A stretch of DNA of 64,000 nt from Malus domestica (Eukaryota; Streptophyta; Magnoliopsida; Rosales; Rosaceae), in the NCBI RefSeq assembly GCF_042453785.1, contig NC_091677.1:7039501-7103500 (forward strand), written 5' to 3'. This document shows positions 35,599 to 46,286 of this stretch, in pieces. Both the position numbers and the translations under genes were made by a program. Every line of letters starts with the position of its first letter. Positions within the stretch are counted from its first letter, which is position 1. Under the pieces are notes generated by a model. The model was not told where the DNA came from. It searched no databases and saw nothing but the letters and a program-made list of their open reading frames with translations.

Positions 35599-36106
35599 TT
35601 TTTTCTATCCATAATGTCCTAACCTAATTTTCTAGTCAGTTGGGCTAGGTCAGGAAATGCTTACATGGATCCAGGCTACAAAATCCAGATGACAATTGGG
35701 GGCTTTGAGTTTCTTGGCCTAAGGCCATTCCTTGTTTCTTTCCTTAATTTGTTGGGCCATTGATCTTTACCCAAACTTTGATTAGTTAATCAATTTATTG
35801 ATGAATTGAATAGAAGCGGTGAATAGCTAACTAGTTAGTAACTTAATATGGTGCTAACTAATTTTTGGGCCTGCACCACAAAGTAATTTCATTGATTTGA
35901 ATCGTTCATTTTTGAGGTCCTTATTCATAAATCATTCTTGCAAAAATTAACTCAAAGCAAAAATCTTTACCCCCTTAACTTAATCATTATCATGAACATT
36001 TCATGGTTTATCAACAATATTATGTTCATCTACTTCTAAACTCCCAATTAGCGAACTAAACTTCTTCCGATTTTAGTTAAAGTTTGTAAGGATGATCTTT
36101 TAGTTA
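35599..36106. other. Intergenic DNA
   Basis: No gene or bordered repeat is recognised. Confidence 0.4.
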
Positions 36107-36210
36107 TAACCAAGGTATTAAATATCGGTAATATCGGAAATATCGGTAGTCCGAAAACACGGAAATATCGATGGAAATATCGGTAAAATATCGATATCGA
36201 TAAAAATTAC
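36107..36210. repeat. ATATCG-rich arm, left
   Basis: Seven ATATCG words occur between about 36122 and 36205, most as AATATCGGTAA or AATATCGGAAA. It begins near GTTATAACCA, which is repeated in inverted form (GGTTATAACC) beyond the right arm at about 37515-37525. The two arms may be the ends of one element. Confidence 0.5.
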
Positions 36211-36648
36211 ATGGAAACCACGGAAATTGTAAGAAAAACTTGGAAATTTTAATTGAAACTTTGCAAGATGTTTATTTAGTCAATTATCTATTAGTTTATC
36301 ACAAAAATTGGAAGGAAATGCATTGCATGATGGATTTAACTGATTTAAATTGATTATATAGCGAGCTGGCAAACATTGTGAGTGTAAAAAATATGTAGTA
36401 ATTAATGAAAAAAGTTTAAAGACACCACAATCATTATATACAATGAATTAGTACAATATTTTACACTTTATATATTGCATTTTTTTTTCTCTCAGATAAC
36501 ACACACAGACTGACACATAGCCTGGATATTTTGAAAGCAGGTTTGGATTTTTTTTTTCTTCTCTCGGATAACACACACACACCCCACTTCTACACACACA
36601 CACTTCAAAGTGCACCCCACTTCTACACACACACACGCACAGACACAC
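36211..36648. repeat. Spacer with CA-rich microsatellite
   Basis: No gene. The part 36490-36648 is a run of (CA)n tracts with a repeated CACCCCACTTCTACACACAC word. It ends exactly where the LTR-like segment begins. Confidence 0.6.
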
Positions 36649-37376
36649 TGTAACAACCCAACCCCAAATTTTTATATATTTTCGTGGTTCCCCAAATAAT
36701 TATGAAATTATCGTTTTAGTCCTCTATCTTAACCAAATCTGGACCATTCATCTTGATTTCCAAATTCTCTCAAGCTACCACATGGCAGCACCCTAGCACC
36801 CTCACGTATCTCTCTCTCTCCCCACCCCGTGACCTCTTTCTCCTTCTTTCTTCTCTGCACTCACTCTCCCTCTCTCGAAGACCCTCACTCTTTCACCCTT
36901 TGACCCACACCCGAGAGCACCCACGCACACCCTTCGTGGTACTCCGTCGACGGCATCGTCATCACCTTTTACACGCCGTCGTCTCTCTCTCTCTCTTTCT
37001 CTCTCTCCCGTCGCTGCGCAACTCGACGAAACCCCAAGAACCTCCGGCGAGTTCTTCATGGGTTATGGTTAGGTAAGCCTCGAACCTCTCTTTCCGTGTT
37101 GGTTTGTTGCTTGGATGTGATTATTGAGGTTATTCTGTCCTTTTTACCAAGGAATTAGCACGGAATCAGCCCGGGAATAGGCGCACCCATCTCCGGCGAG
37201 ACCGTGGGTGTCGAGAGGTTTTCCGACCACCACGGGTCGTTTCACGGCAAATGGAAGGTATAAACACACTCCTCTCGTCTCGTGCTTTTGTTTGATACCT
37301 AGATCGGGGTCTAGAACCCTTGTTTGTGGTTGGCCGGAGCTGTAGAAGCTCCAGCGTTCTTCTCCGAGTAGCAAGG
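36649..37376 (+). mobile_element. Partial gypsy-type LTR
   Basis: It starts TGTAACAACCCAACCCC, comparable to the start of the gypsy LTR at 33184 (TGTCACAGCCCGTCCC). A long CT-rich leader-like tract follows (36809-37010), with splice-donor-like words (GGTTAGGTAAGCC). It stops abruptly at about 37376, where the ATATCG-rich sequence resumes. Only the 5' part of an LTR is present. The overlapping open frames (36753-37076 plus, 36802-37059 minus) are low-complexity readings of the CT tract, not genes. Confidence 0.5.
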
Positions 37377-37530
37377 TTTAAAAAATATCGCGATATTTCC
37401 AAAATATCGCGATATTTTACCAAAAACCATTTGGATACCTATTTAAATATCCATTACCTGAAAAACCGATAATATCGGCGATATTTCGTCGATATTATCG
37501 ATATTTTCTTCTATGGTTATAACCTTAAAA
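37377..37530. repeat. ATATCG-rich arm, right
   Basis: ATATCGCGATAT and CGATATTATCGATAT words are packed here in both orientations, which makes the segment self-complementary. It ends near GGTTATAACC. See the left arm at 36107. Confidence 0.5.
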
Positions 37531-37673
37531 ATGGTTGATTCAGATTACGAAAAATATTGTAAAATATGCCTAAACAAATGATTACCTCTGTATTAACTTA
37601 CTAACCGGTAGGTCAACAACCACTTTAGGACTAGGAGAAAGAATGATAACACATACGTTAGTTAATCCAGTTG

Positions 37674-37791
37674 CCCATGATAGTGTGAATGTCTTCCTAC
37701 TCTCAAGTTTGAATCTTGTTTTTTTTTCCTTGTCCATGATAGTGTGAATGTCTTCCTACTCTCAAGTTTGAATCTTGTTTTTTTTTCCTTG
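37674..37791. repeat. Perfect 59-bp tandem duplication
   Basis: Units 37674-37732 and 37733-37791 appear identical, including a nine-T run near the end. Perfect identity in otherwise decayed DNA implies a recent duplication. Each unit contains AGTTTGAATCTTG, which resembles a Pol III B box. Confidence 0.85.
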
Positions 37792-38514
37792 TCTTTAACT
37801 TACCGATGTACTCACCACACTGGTGAAAGTACTCATCTTCCACCTCTTGTGTACTAAGAAAAGATTACCATGATGTGCAAGACATGAAAGACATTTGAAT
37901 ACTTCATTATGGCCCATTTCTTTCCATTTACTTGTTAATTCTCAATATACATAGAAGTACTTGTACCAATATAAACACATAAAAATGATAATATTGGCAT
38001 GGACCGTGGACTGTAGGCTTGAGCAATTGCTCTTGCTAGCTTTCCTTTGTATCGACATGTTATAAGCCAACACAGATTGTTTTGTTTTTCTATTTTGATC
38101 GTAGCACAACGTTTTAAAGTGAGTAAAATGGATCATGCAATGTCAAGATCAATATCTCTATTCGGCAACAGTATAATTAGAGTAGAAAAAAGAAATACTC
38201 AACTTCTTAAGCATTCAATAATTATACTTAGTGTCACAAAAGGAAGCTAAAACAGAAAGGAAATGCTAAAAGACAATCAAACTTGTCAAATTCTTATTAA
38301 TTATTTGCCCCACCTAATGTGCTCAGAGTAAAAAACCTCCCCAATCAAATTAAATGGACGGCCATTTACTTGCCACCATGTCAAACACTCAAACCATAAG
38401 TCTCAACCACACCAACCAACTCAATTAAATTGAGAACCCATTAATCTCCTCCCTTCCCAAAAACAAATAAGTATTATATAACTTGTAACCCTAAACTTGT
38501 CTCCCGTGCTGAAA
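37792..38514. other. Intergenic DNA
   Basis: No coding exon is supported; the open frames on both strands at 37942-38250 have no recognisable content. Confidence 0.4.
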
Positions 38515-39240
38515 AGGTCCTAAAGCAAATGTAGTTAAAATGGTCATTTTGGTTCCGATTCTTAATCAATCTAATTGTTAAATTGAAATCTTATTTGTTT
38601 AAATATTTTGATCGAAATCTTTAGCTTCATTTAAGAGATTTAACTCATGCATTTATGAATTTAATGTCCCACAAATTATGAAATTTAAAAAAATTCAAAT
38701 AATATTTTAAAATATAATAAATAGTTAAAAAGCAATTTTAGAGTAATATTTTTCTTCACAAAAATTAAAAAAAAAAAAGTAATTTACCCACATAATTATT
38801 AACATATTTTAAAAAATAACTATTAATATATTTTAATACATAAAATAAATACATATAATTAGCATGGGTACATTTAGCAAAATAAAAAATGGGTACAAAT
38901 ACAAACAAAAGTTTAAAAAATATGGGCATAAAAATGAATTAATATATGGGTACAAATTAAAGCTGAAAAGAAAATTGGTATGACTTAAAAAATGCTTGCA
39001 AAATAAAAATGGGTACAAACTAAATATAAAAATATATGATAAAAAATTTAGCCATAAATATAAATATATAAAATGTAATGTTTCTAACACTAAATGAATA
39101 TATTTAGAAGAAAAAAATATTTTATTATTGACATAATTAATGACATTTAATAAAATCTAAGGATTTTGATCAAAAATTGAAAATGAATAAGGTTTTAATC
39201 AATGGAGTAAGAAAAGTAGGAATGGGCACCTAATTTTTCC
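38515..39240. repeat. Dispersed repeat with ATGGGTACA words, copy 2 (inverted)
   Basis: This is the reverse-orientation counterpart of 33713-34230 (AAATGGGTACAAAT words, GCTGAAAAGAAAATTGG). The minus-strand open frame 38833-39090 is a by-product of the A/T-rich repeat. Borders are approximate. Confidence 0.5.
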
Positions 39241-39299
39241 TAGTTAAAAGGTTCTCACAATAATTAACAATCAATTCAAAATTAATTGGCAATAGGTGA

Positions 39300-39535
39300 A
39301 CAGGTTCAAGTCTTGTTAACATTTAATGCAAGACTTATCTTTTATTTTTCTATATGCTCCTCGTGCCTGTAATAAGGTTGTGCATATGGTGGCATCTTAT
39401 GTCGTGTGTATGGGGGTAGTCATTCTTGGGATGGTTTTGAACCAGAGTTGTTGTTTAACACTATGACTTTTGATGTAAACATTTCGATTTGTATTTAATT
39501 GTAATCCAACCCTTGGCAAAAAAAAAATATATATA
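39300..39535 (+). mobile_element. LINE 3' end with poly(A) tail
   Basis: On the plus strand, about 39365-39400 reads CNKVVHMVASY, similar to the end of the RNase H domain of plant LINEs. A short 3' UTR and an A run (39519-39529) followed by (AT)n come next. It is heavily 5'-truncated, as most LINE copies are. Reading frame is lost after the RNase H patch. Confidence 0.5.
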
Positions 39536-39965
39536 TATATTCTCAACACATCTCTTCATATGGCGCATCACAATCCAAAGACATAAACAACAATCAATTG
39601 TCTCTAAGAATTTAGTGTAGGACGTGTTTACTTACTAAATCAATAAAGTCATAAATTTGAAGGATTCCTATTAAGAAAACATGCAGTCAGAGTTGCCTTA
39701 TCTCTACTAGAAATCTGATGAACAATTACACCTAAACTACAGGTTATGTTACCTATTGTGTGTTTTAATTGCACGAAACACTAAACTCACCACAAGCATA
39801 TATGTCTTGAATCAAATCCTATAATTAATTTGAGTTAGAATATGAGTATCCAACCGAGAATAAAAAAAATCAACTAATCTAAAAACAAAATATTGAGTCA
39901 CTAACATAACATATAAATTATCTATGTGACAAAAGTTTTCAACTTTTTTGGATTGCCTTTAGTAT
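39536..39965. other. Intergenic DNA
   Basis: No gene or bordered repeat is recognised. Confidence 0.4.
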
Positions 39966-39973
39966 TTTTACAA

Positions 39974-40127
39974 AGGAAAACTAATGAAAATGACTTAAAA
40001 ACTTTGAGTTTTAACGATAATGACAAAATAAAGGGTAAAGTAAATAGTACTAGAATTGATTTTAAGTGTAAAAATATGATTTTTCGTTAAAATAAACAGT
40101 ACCAGAAGATTTTCGTTAAAATTTTAT
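39974..40127. mobile_element. 154-bp hAT-like MITE, copy 3 of 3
   Basis: The same family as 25894 and 35444. It is flanked by the perfect 8-bp direct repeat TTTTACAA (39966-39973 and 40128-40135), different from the duplication at copy 1, so it is an independent insertion. It lies about 320 bp upstream of the start codon of the gene at 40451. Confidence 0.85.
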
Positions 40128-40450
40128 TTTTACAATGATTTGATAAATAAACTCCACATGGTACACTCTAGTTAAGAGAGAGAAAACAAGATAAGCATAA
40201 AACACCCCCACACACACACCCTCGTACGTAACTCCAAAAAGTCTGAAGTTCCAACCGACCACTCGTTGTCCGGTAAATGAACAAGACACCAATGCTGGCC
40301 TCCAACACCCTAAACTCCCAAATGAAAACAGATTGTCTCTGTATCCCTTCTTGCTCTTTCCTTGTTTTGACCAAAACCTTAACCCCAATAATTATCCCAT
40401 CTTAGACAAGCCCGTTTAGGCGTTTCTTTTTGTTGTTGATAACGAACATA

Positions 40451-41391
40451 ATGATGAAAAACGTTTCGAAGTCAAAACCCAAGTTTCTGCACTGTTTCCG
40501 ACCGGTGGACGTGGACATGGTGCTCCAGACCAAAGCTTCCCGGAGGAGACAGGTCCGGACTATTGAATCCAGGGAGGACAAGAAGGCGGCTCCGCTGACG
40601 AAAACAATGTCTCTGGACAGAGGGTGTTCTTCTCCGGCAGATTCTGAGAACTCGAATATGCCTCCGCATCCGAACAAAACTTTTTCCAAGGCGGTGAAAG
40701 CCGTAGTGTTCGAAACAATCTTGGTCAATGTTCCGAAATTCTCAATCTTTGATGGATTATAGATTTTGGGTTGTTTTTGTTTTTCGATTTTAACCATGGT
40801 TTTGTTTTTGGTATTTTGCAGGCTAAGAGAGATCGTGATCGGAAAGTTTGCCGGCAGGACTCGTTCGGATCAAAGCGGTGTTTTTCGTTCAGAAATGAGG
40901 CGTCCCTGAATTTGGGAGGCGATGAGTCGGTGAAAGTAATTGAAGAAACAAAGCCAAATTCTGAGATGTCGTTACATTCTCGTTCTTCCAGTTCATCATT
41001 ATCCGCATTATCTTCTTCGAGTTCGGTTTCGGAATCCGAAAGGTTGTCCAAAACTCTCTCGGACCCGACGAAACAGAGCCTCGGGAATCCTAACAACCCC
41101 GCCGCGAAACCGAAGAACACGAAAGTGGGGTCCTACTGTTTCAACTCTGGAACATATTTTCTTCTCATCAGCCTTGCAGTGACGGTATTTTGGGGCAAGG
41201 CGATTGCAATCCTTGTCTCATCAATTTGGATCTACTTTTTTCCGTGGCAGAGTTCGAGTACAATCTCGCCGGAATATGTGAGGAGGTGGTCGGAGGCGGA
41301 GTGTAAGGATAATAACAAGAGGGTACTTATGGAAGGGTTTATTGATAGGAAGAACCACCACCACCGCCACCAGACAGAGAGGGGGCATTAA
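40451..41391 (+). CDS. Ser-rich single-pass membrane protein, uncharacterised (280 aa)
   Basis: Two exons, 40451-40723 (91 codons) and 40822-41391 (190 codons with stop). A 98-bp intron joins them in phase 0 (TTG|gtcaat ... ttgcag|GCT). The start is the first of two adjacent ATGs. Residues 1-90 are basic and begin MMKNVSKSKPKFLHCFRP. About 130-165 is a Ser-rich tract (SRSSSSSLSALSSSSSVSES). A hydrophobic segment spans about 205-232 (YFLLISLAVTVFWGKAIAIL and on), enough for one long or two short membrane helices. The tail is polar and ends in a His-rich patch (NHHHRHQ). It resembles the plant family annotated as uncharacterised protein At5g23160; that link is from memory of the layout. No enzymatic motif is visible and function is unknown. 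Confidence 0.85.
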
Positions 41392-42683
41392 GTTTTTGAC
41401 GTGAAAATTCTCTGTTTCGTGTTTGATGCAGCTTTTGTGGTTGGAAAGGACATCAAGGTTTTAATTGTGTAGGTTCCTTGTGGTACATTGAGGAGAAAAC
41501 ACAGAACATTCTGTATTTACATTTACTTCTATGTTTTGCTTGTTTTCTTGAGACTTGTGAGTTTTATGTGGTTAAGTTATATATATAATGCATGCTAGCC
41601 ATGCCACAGAAAATTGGAAGCGGTATTCGTGTCGAAGAAAATCTTGGTTGTAACTTGTAACCAGTGATATATAAAAAAATACGAATTTATATTTAGTACG
41701 CAATCAATGAATTTCTCTTGCTTTACTTTCACTCCCTCTTGTCGCGTATTTATTGACCGCAATGTAAGAGTGTCTCACCCATTGGATTACATGCTTTGTG
41801 AGAGGTGTGCTTATGAGATTTGGCACACCTTATCATGATATGGTCATTTTGGATTTTGATTTAAGGAGTAAAACTTAATAAGAACTAGTGCATAAACTAA
41901 TAAATATGAGAAATTTTAGTAGGATTTTCTGATATTATGATAGATCTCATATCAGAAATGAACATGGAATCAAAATACATGAAATCTCGTATTTTTTGTG
42001 AGAGTTGTCTGATGGGAAATTGAAAACGTGTGTATGTGTTAAATTGTTGGAAATCTTGGTTGTAACAGAAGATATATCAAAAGACATGGACTGTTTTTAC
42101 TCTGCTTGTATGTCCTTGCTCGTGAGTGTCTCATTCATCATGTAATATATCTCTAGTGATAAGGCATAATCACTCCTAGTTTTTCTTTCAACCTCCCTAT
42201 AGTGTCACTAGTCATTATTTAATCAAATTTTATAAACATCCAATGCTTGTAAAATTTGGCACACCATATCATGATGTGGTAGTTCTGACAATGTAGATTT
42301 TAGTCGTAAAATTTTGGTTGGTGCTATTTACAAACTTATTTTTATTTCCCACGTACCTTTTGTTAATTTTTGTTCTTTAACATTTTTCAATTTATTCGAT
42401 CCAACTACGTGCCAAAAGTTAAAAAAAATGTATCTGAATAGCACACCTCTAAAATTTTGTAAGAACGTGCACATAAACTGCAATTGATGCTGATGCACAT
42501 TGCACATCTTTATTTATTTATTTTTTTATTTTTGACATCTTTATTTATTTATTAAAGACAACCTTTTTTCCTCCTAATTTCACCACATTGTTTATTGAGG
42601 AAGTTCCAAAGCATCTTAGAAATCAATGCATTATCTGTTTTTGTTCAATGGGCTGGTGCTTTGGGCATATAATGTGCTTAAAT
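41392..42683. other. 3' flank and intergenic DNA
   Basis: The first 200 bp are the likely 3' UTR of the preceding gene. Beyond that I see no gene; a (TTTA)n run lies at about 42505-42555. Confidence 0.4.
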
Positions 42684-43267
42684 GAAGGTTCTACAAGGCA
42701 CTAAGCATTAGTCGGGTGGCGGGTTGGTTCTTAGCATCTAAGCGAGATTAGGTGGACTAGGTGGGGGCATAGGTGGACTAGGTGGGGTCTTAGATGGACT
42801 AGGTGGGGGTTAAGGTAGACTAGGCAGATTTAAGTAAATTTATTATGAGTTGTATAAATAAGTATCTTCTTATAATTCAAAAAGACACAATTTCATTAGG
42901 ATACATAAACTATAAAATAGAATGCAATTATTGATTATAAAGTATTGGAATATAATGAAAACATGGGAATCAAACATATAATGTGTGTTCATCTAAGTAT
43001 TTAACAAGTTTCTTATAACTTATTGGGAAAAATAAAATACAAAATGAAAGTTATATACTCTCTATCTAAGAGAAAGTCGCAACCTAGGCGGGTCTGGGCT
43101 GACTAGGCGGGGCCTTAAGCGGTTGAGGCAAACCCATAAGAGGTTGAGGCGGCCGTCTAAGCAGGTCTAGGAGCTCTTTCTTAATTTTCAAACGCCTAGG
43201 ATTAATCAAGACGGTGGTCAGTCGCCTAACGCCTAGGCTACTCTAGGCAAGAATTTTTAGAATAGTG
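42684..43267. mobile_element. hAT-like MITE relative of 7336-7809, with minisatellite
   Basis: It starts GAAGGTTCTAC and ends TTTTTAGAATAGTG, matching the ends of the 7336 element (CAAGGTTCTAA, TTTTTAGAACAGTG). The interior shares long stretches, including the central block around ATAATGAAAACATGGG. It differs by a local expansion at about 42745-42830, where a 20-27 bp unit with GGTGGACTAGGTGGGG is repeated. No clean 8-bp duplication remains, so the copy is older or rearranged. Confidence 0.65.
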
Positions 43268-44533
43268 GTTGTGGAGCCAAAAAATATTCCCAAAAATTTT
43301 GGAGTTGTTACGCGGATTTTTTGACAAGAAAGACAAGATTACCCTTGTTAGATGGACGAGGCACACCCGAATTCCCACGCACGTGCAACAATCAATAACG
43401 ACTCAAGATTCCCTCCATCCAAGAAATAGTCAAAGGTGATTATTATAGAATTTATTCAAACCACTCATCATTCCCTCATTGATTTCATTCAATAAGGTAA
43501 CTCCTAAAATCCCTTATTCAATTTAGAATAATTACCATAGTAATTTCAAAATATTATTTCATATAATATCTTGAATTACTCCACTCAAATTCATTATATA
43601 TGGTTGGCCACTCCCAACCCTAATGGCCGGCCATCATCCTATAAATATCCCACTTATCCTACTAAAATGTTAAACCATTTGTTACCCACAAACTTCTAAA
43701 AATACTATCTTCTCATAATATTAACTTTGGAATCGAAGATTCTTTGGCCAAACTCCCACCCCCTCCTCCTAATTCATCATGGGCATGCATGAGGCTTTAG
43801 TCTTAATCGAAGGTGTTATTATTTTACCGGTGCATTTTTATCAAAGAAAAAGACGACTAAAATTTACATGCACAGTGACTTAAACAGACCTAAATTTTAT
43901 CATTTTTGGCAACATTTCACACGTGGTTACATGTCCTTTTTTGTTACTACTTTCTACAGTTTGTCCCTTGGCTCCAAACCCTTCTGGATTTAAACCACGC
44001 CATTGATACTGATCTTATCAATAATATCGAAAGATCTCAAAATTTAAATAGCATTAAAAGGAGGGGTCCAATTCTTTACTAACCTACCAAAATCCATGAA
44101 GATGGTTAGATTTAGAAACTTCCTTTGTCATAAGATTACTGAGCCTGTCATAATATTATTCTTCAATATATTAAATGGGTTGTTTGCCACGTGGATTGCA
44201 GGTGGTTGAAGTAATTGTTACCTGTGAAGGGTTTCAGAGCATTTTTAAATGAGATGTAAAATTTTAAACATAAATTTATGGCAGTTTGATATCATTTAAG
44301 TTTTACTTGCCGCTCGATATGTCAAATTAAATTATTATTTTATTAAATTAAATTATTATACTAATTTTTTTAAAACAATAATAAATTAATAAAATGAATT
44401 TAATGATCGATAAATTTTTTTAAGCTGTATTTCGGTATTAAGGGTGATAGCTGTTAATCCATGTCATCCCACATTAGACTTGGTTTTTCGATTGGAAAAC
44501 GTTGCTGCTGCTTTTTTTAACTGTTATTACTGA
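43268..44533. other. Intergenic DNA
   Basis: No coding exon, RNA gene or bordered repeat is recognised. Confidence 0.4.
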
Positions 44534-44741
44534 TTTAGACATTTTGACATCTCGTTTAGAGATATTCTAGTGTTGAAGTAAAATGAAAGATCACTTTTTT
44601 ATACTTTATGTTTTGATAAGTGATGTATACAACAAATTTAGACATTTCGACGTCTCATTTGGAGATATTCTAATGTTAAAGTAAAATAAAAGATCACCTT
44701 TTTACTATACTTTATGTGATAAGTAATGTATACAACAAATT
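44534..44741. repeat. Two-copy tandem repeat, about 103 bp unit
   Basis: The unit beginning TTTAGACATTT and containing GAGATATTCTA and AAAGATCAC occurs at about 44534-44637 and again at about 44637-44741 with several substitutions and a small gap. Confidence 0.75.
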
Positions 44742-46286
44742 CAACATTCGATCAAATAAATTCATTAACTTTATTTTATCAATAATATGGTTCAAATTCA
44801 GTTTTAACGAGAATCGAACTTAAGACCTCTCACTTACTAGTGAAGAGGAATAATTAGACCTTAGTTTAAGTGGCTGATCTAACCGAATTATATAACTTAT
44901 CAATAGTAGAGAATGAGAGATTCTTAAGCGTCACCAATTGTATAGTTATATGTGCTTAGTTTTTCTCATCAAGCAAATTATATGATAAGATAATACACAG
45001 AATTATATACAATTAGTGATATAATCAGATTTTTTTTTAGAATAAGGTAGGTACCATATATGATTTTCTGAGAAGAAGTATTGGTTTTTTCCTTCCTCCT
45101 CTTTCTTTAATTAAATCAAATCCAAACAAAAAGGTTTGTCTTTTGCTCTTTTTCTCTACTTTGATTAATAAAAGATCAAGTGGCTAGGCAGGTATTTACT
45201 TAAAAGTTTTTCTGTCTTTCAAGGGTAAAAGGAAGATCAGAAAGAAAGGGACAGGGTACTCTGCTTTATCAACTTATTCATTGCAAAAGCTAGAGAAAAA
45301 GAAAAGTGTTGGGCCATTCACTTAATAAAAACCCCATAAATCACACATATTCCTTTTTTTTGCATCCAACAATTTTGAAGAGGAATTTTCATGTTATAAG
45401 TACACTGTTATGACGATGAGAGTAAGTTTTGGCGAAACATAAAAATTATTTTTTGATGATCGAAAGATCAAGAGTTTGAGTCGTAGAAGCAGAATCTTTG
45501 CAAAGTAAGAGTACGACTGCGTACGATAGATATTCCTCCAAACCCCCACCTGATCCTCACAAAACGAAGAATCTTGTTGACTTGGGGCCACTCACAGGTA
45601 TACCTTTATGATGATGTTCTATATTATTAATATATGTAGGGCAAAACTAACATATGTTCGTTTATTATTAGCACGAAATATCACTGTATTAATATAACTG
45701 TAACATACAAATCATTCTCAAACTTAATTGGCCATTAAGGCACTGCAACTCTGCCTTCTGGCAGTTTCTTAACACCCATACAAGTCACAAGGAATGACTG
45801 GATCTAAGTACAGACCATAAAAAGAGGGCACCAACGACAATAATGATGATACAAAAAGGTACCCAACTCTTCGTTTCGCAGCCTTGGAATTTCACATGTT
45901 TCCTGATATTAGTTAAAGGTTTTTGTATCAAAAGCAAGCTATGATGCCGAACTCTCTCTCGTGGGAAGAGATTCTTAGTTATCTTCGGTTTCATATCTCC
46001 TTTAATTATTTCGTCATGGGATCAACAAGTTACATGATAAGAAAGATAGATACGAAGAGACATACAACAAAGTACATGATCGAAAAGATAAAAAAGGAGC
46101 ATCACTAAATCACTTTCACTTTGTTATCAACCAAACTAAGGCACAGAAGTACAGGAGTACATTTCCTTTCCTTTACCCTTTACAGATCTTTATCCATTTA
46201 CAAATCTTCTTCCCTTTGCAAATCTTCGCTATCCAGGCAAACTCAAATTCACAAAACCAGAAATAGATGGTATTATTCGTATGTAA
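44742..46286. other. Intergenic DNA and 3' flank of the DUF789 gene
   Basis: No coding exon is supported. The patch at 44780-44850 resembles 25480-25580. The last 200 bp or so probably include the 3' UTR of the minus-strand gene that ends at 46287. Confidence 0.4.

Noticed and set aside
36753..37423. Open frames on both strands in the CT-rich block
   Set aside because: They are low-complexity readings of (TC)n leader sequence in an LTR fragment and overlap each other on opposite strands.
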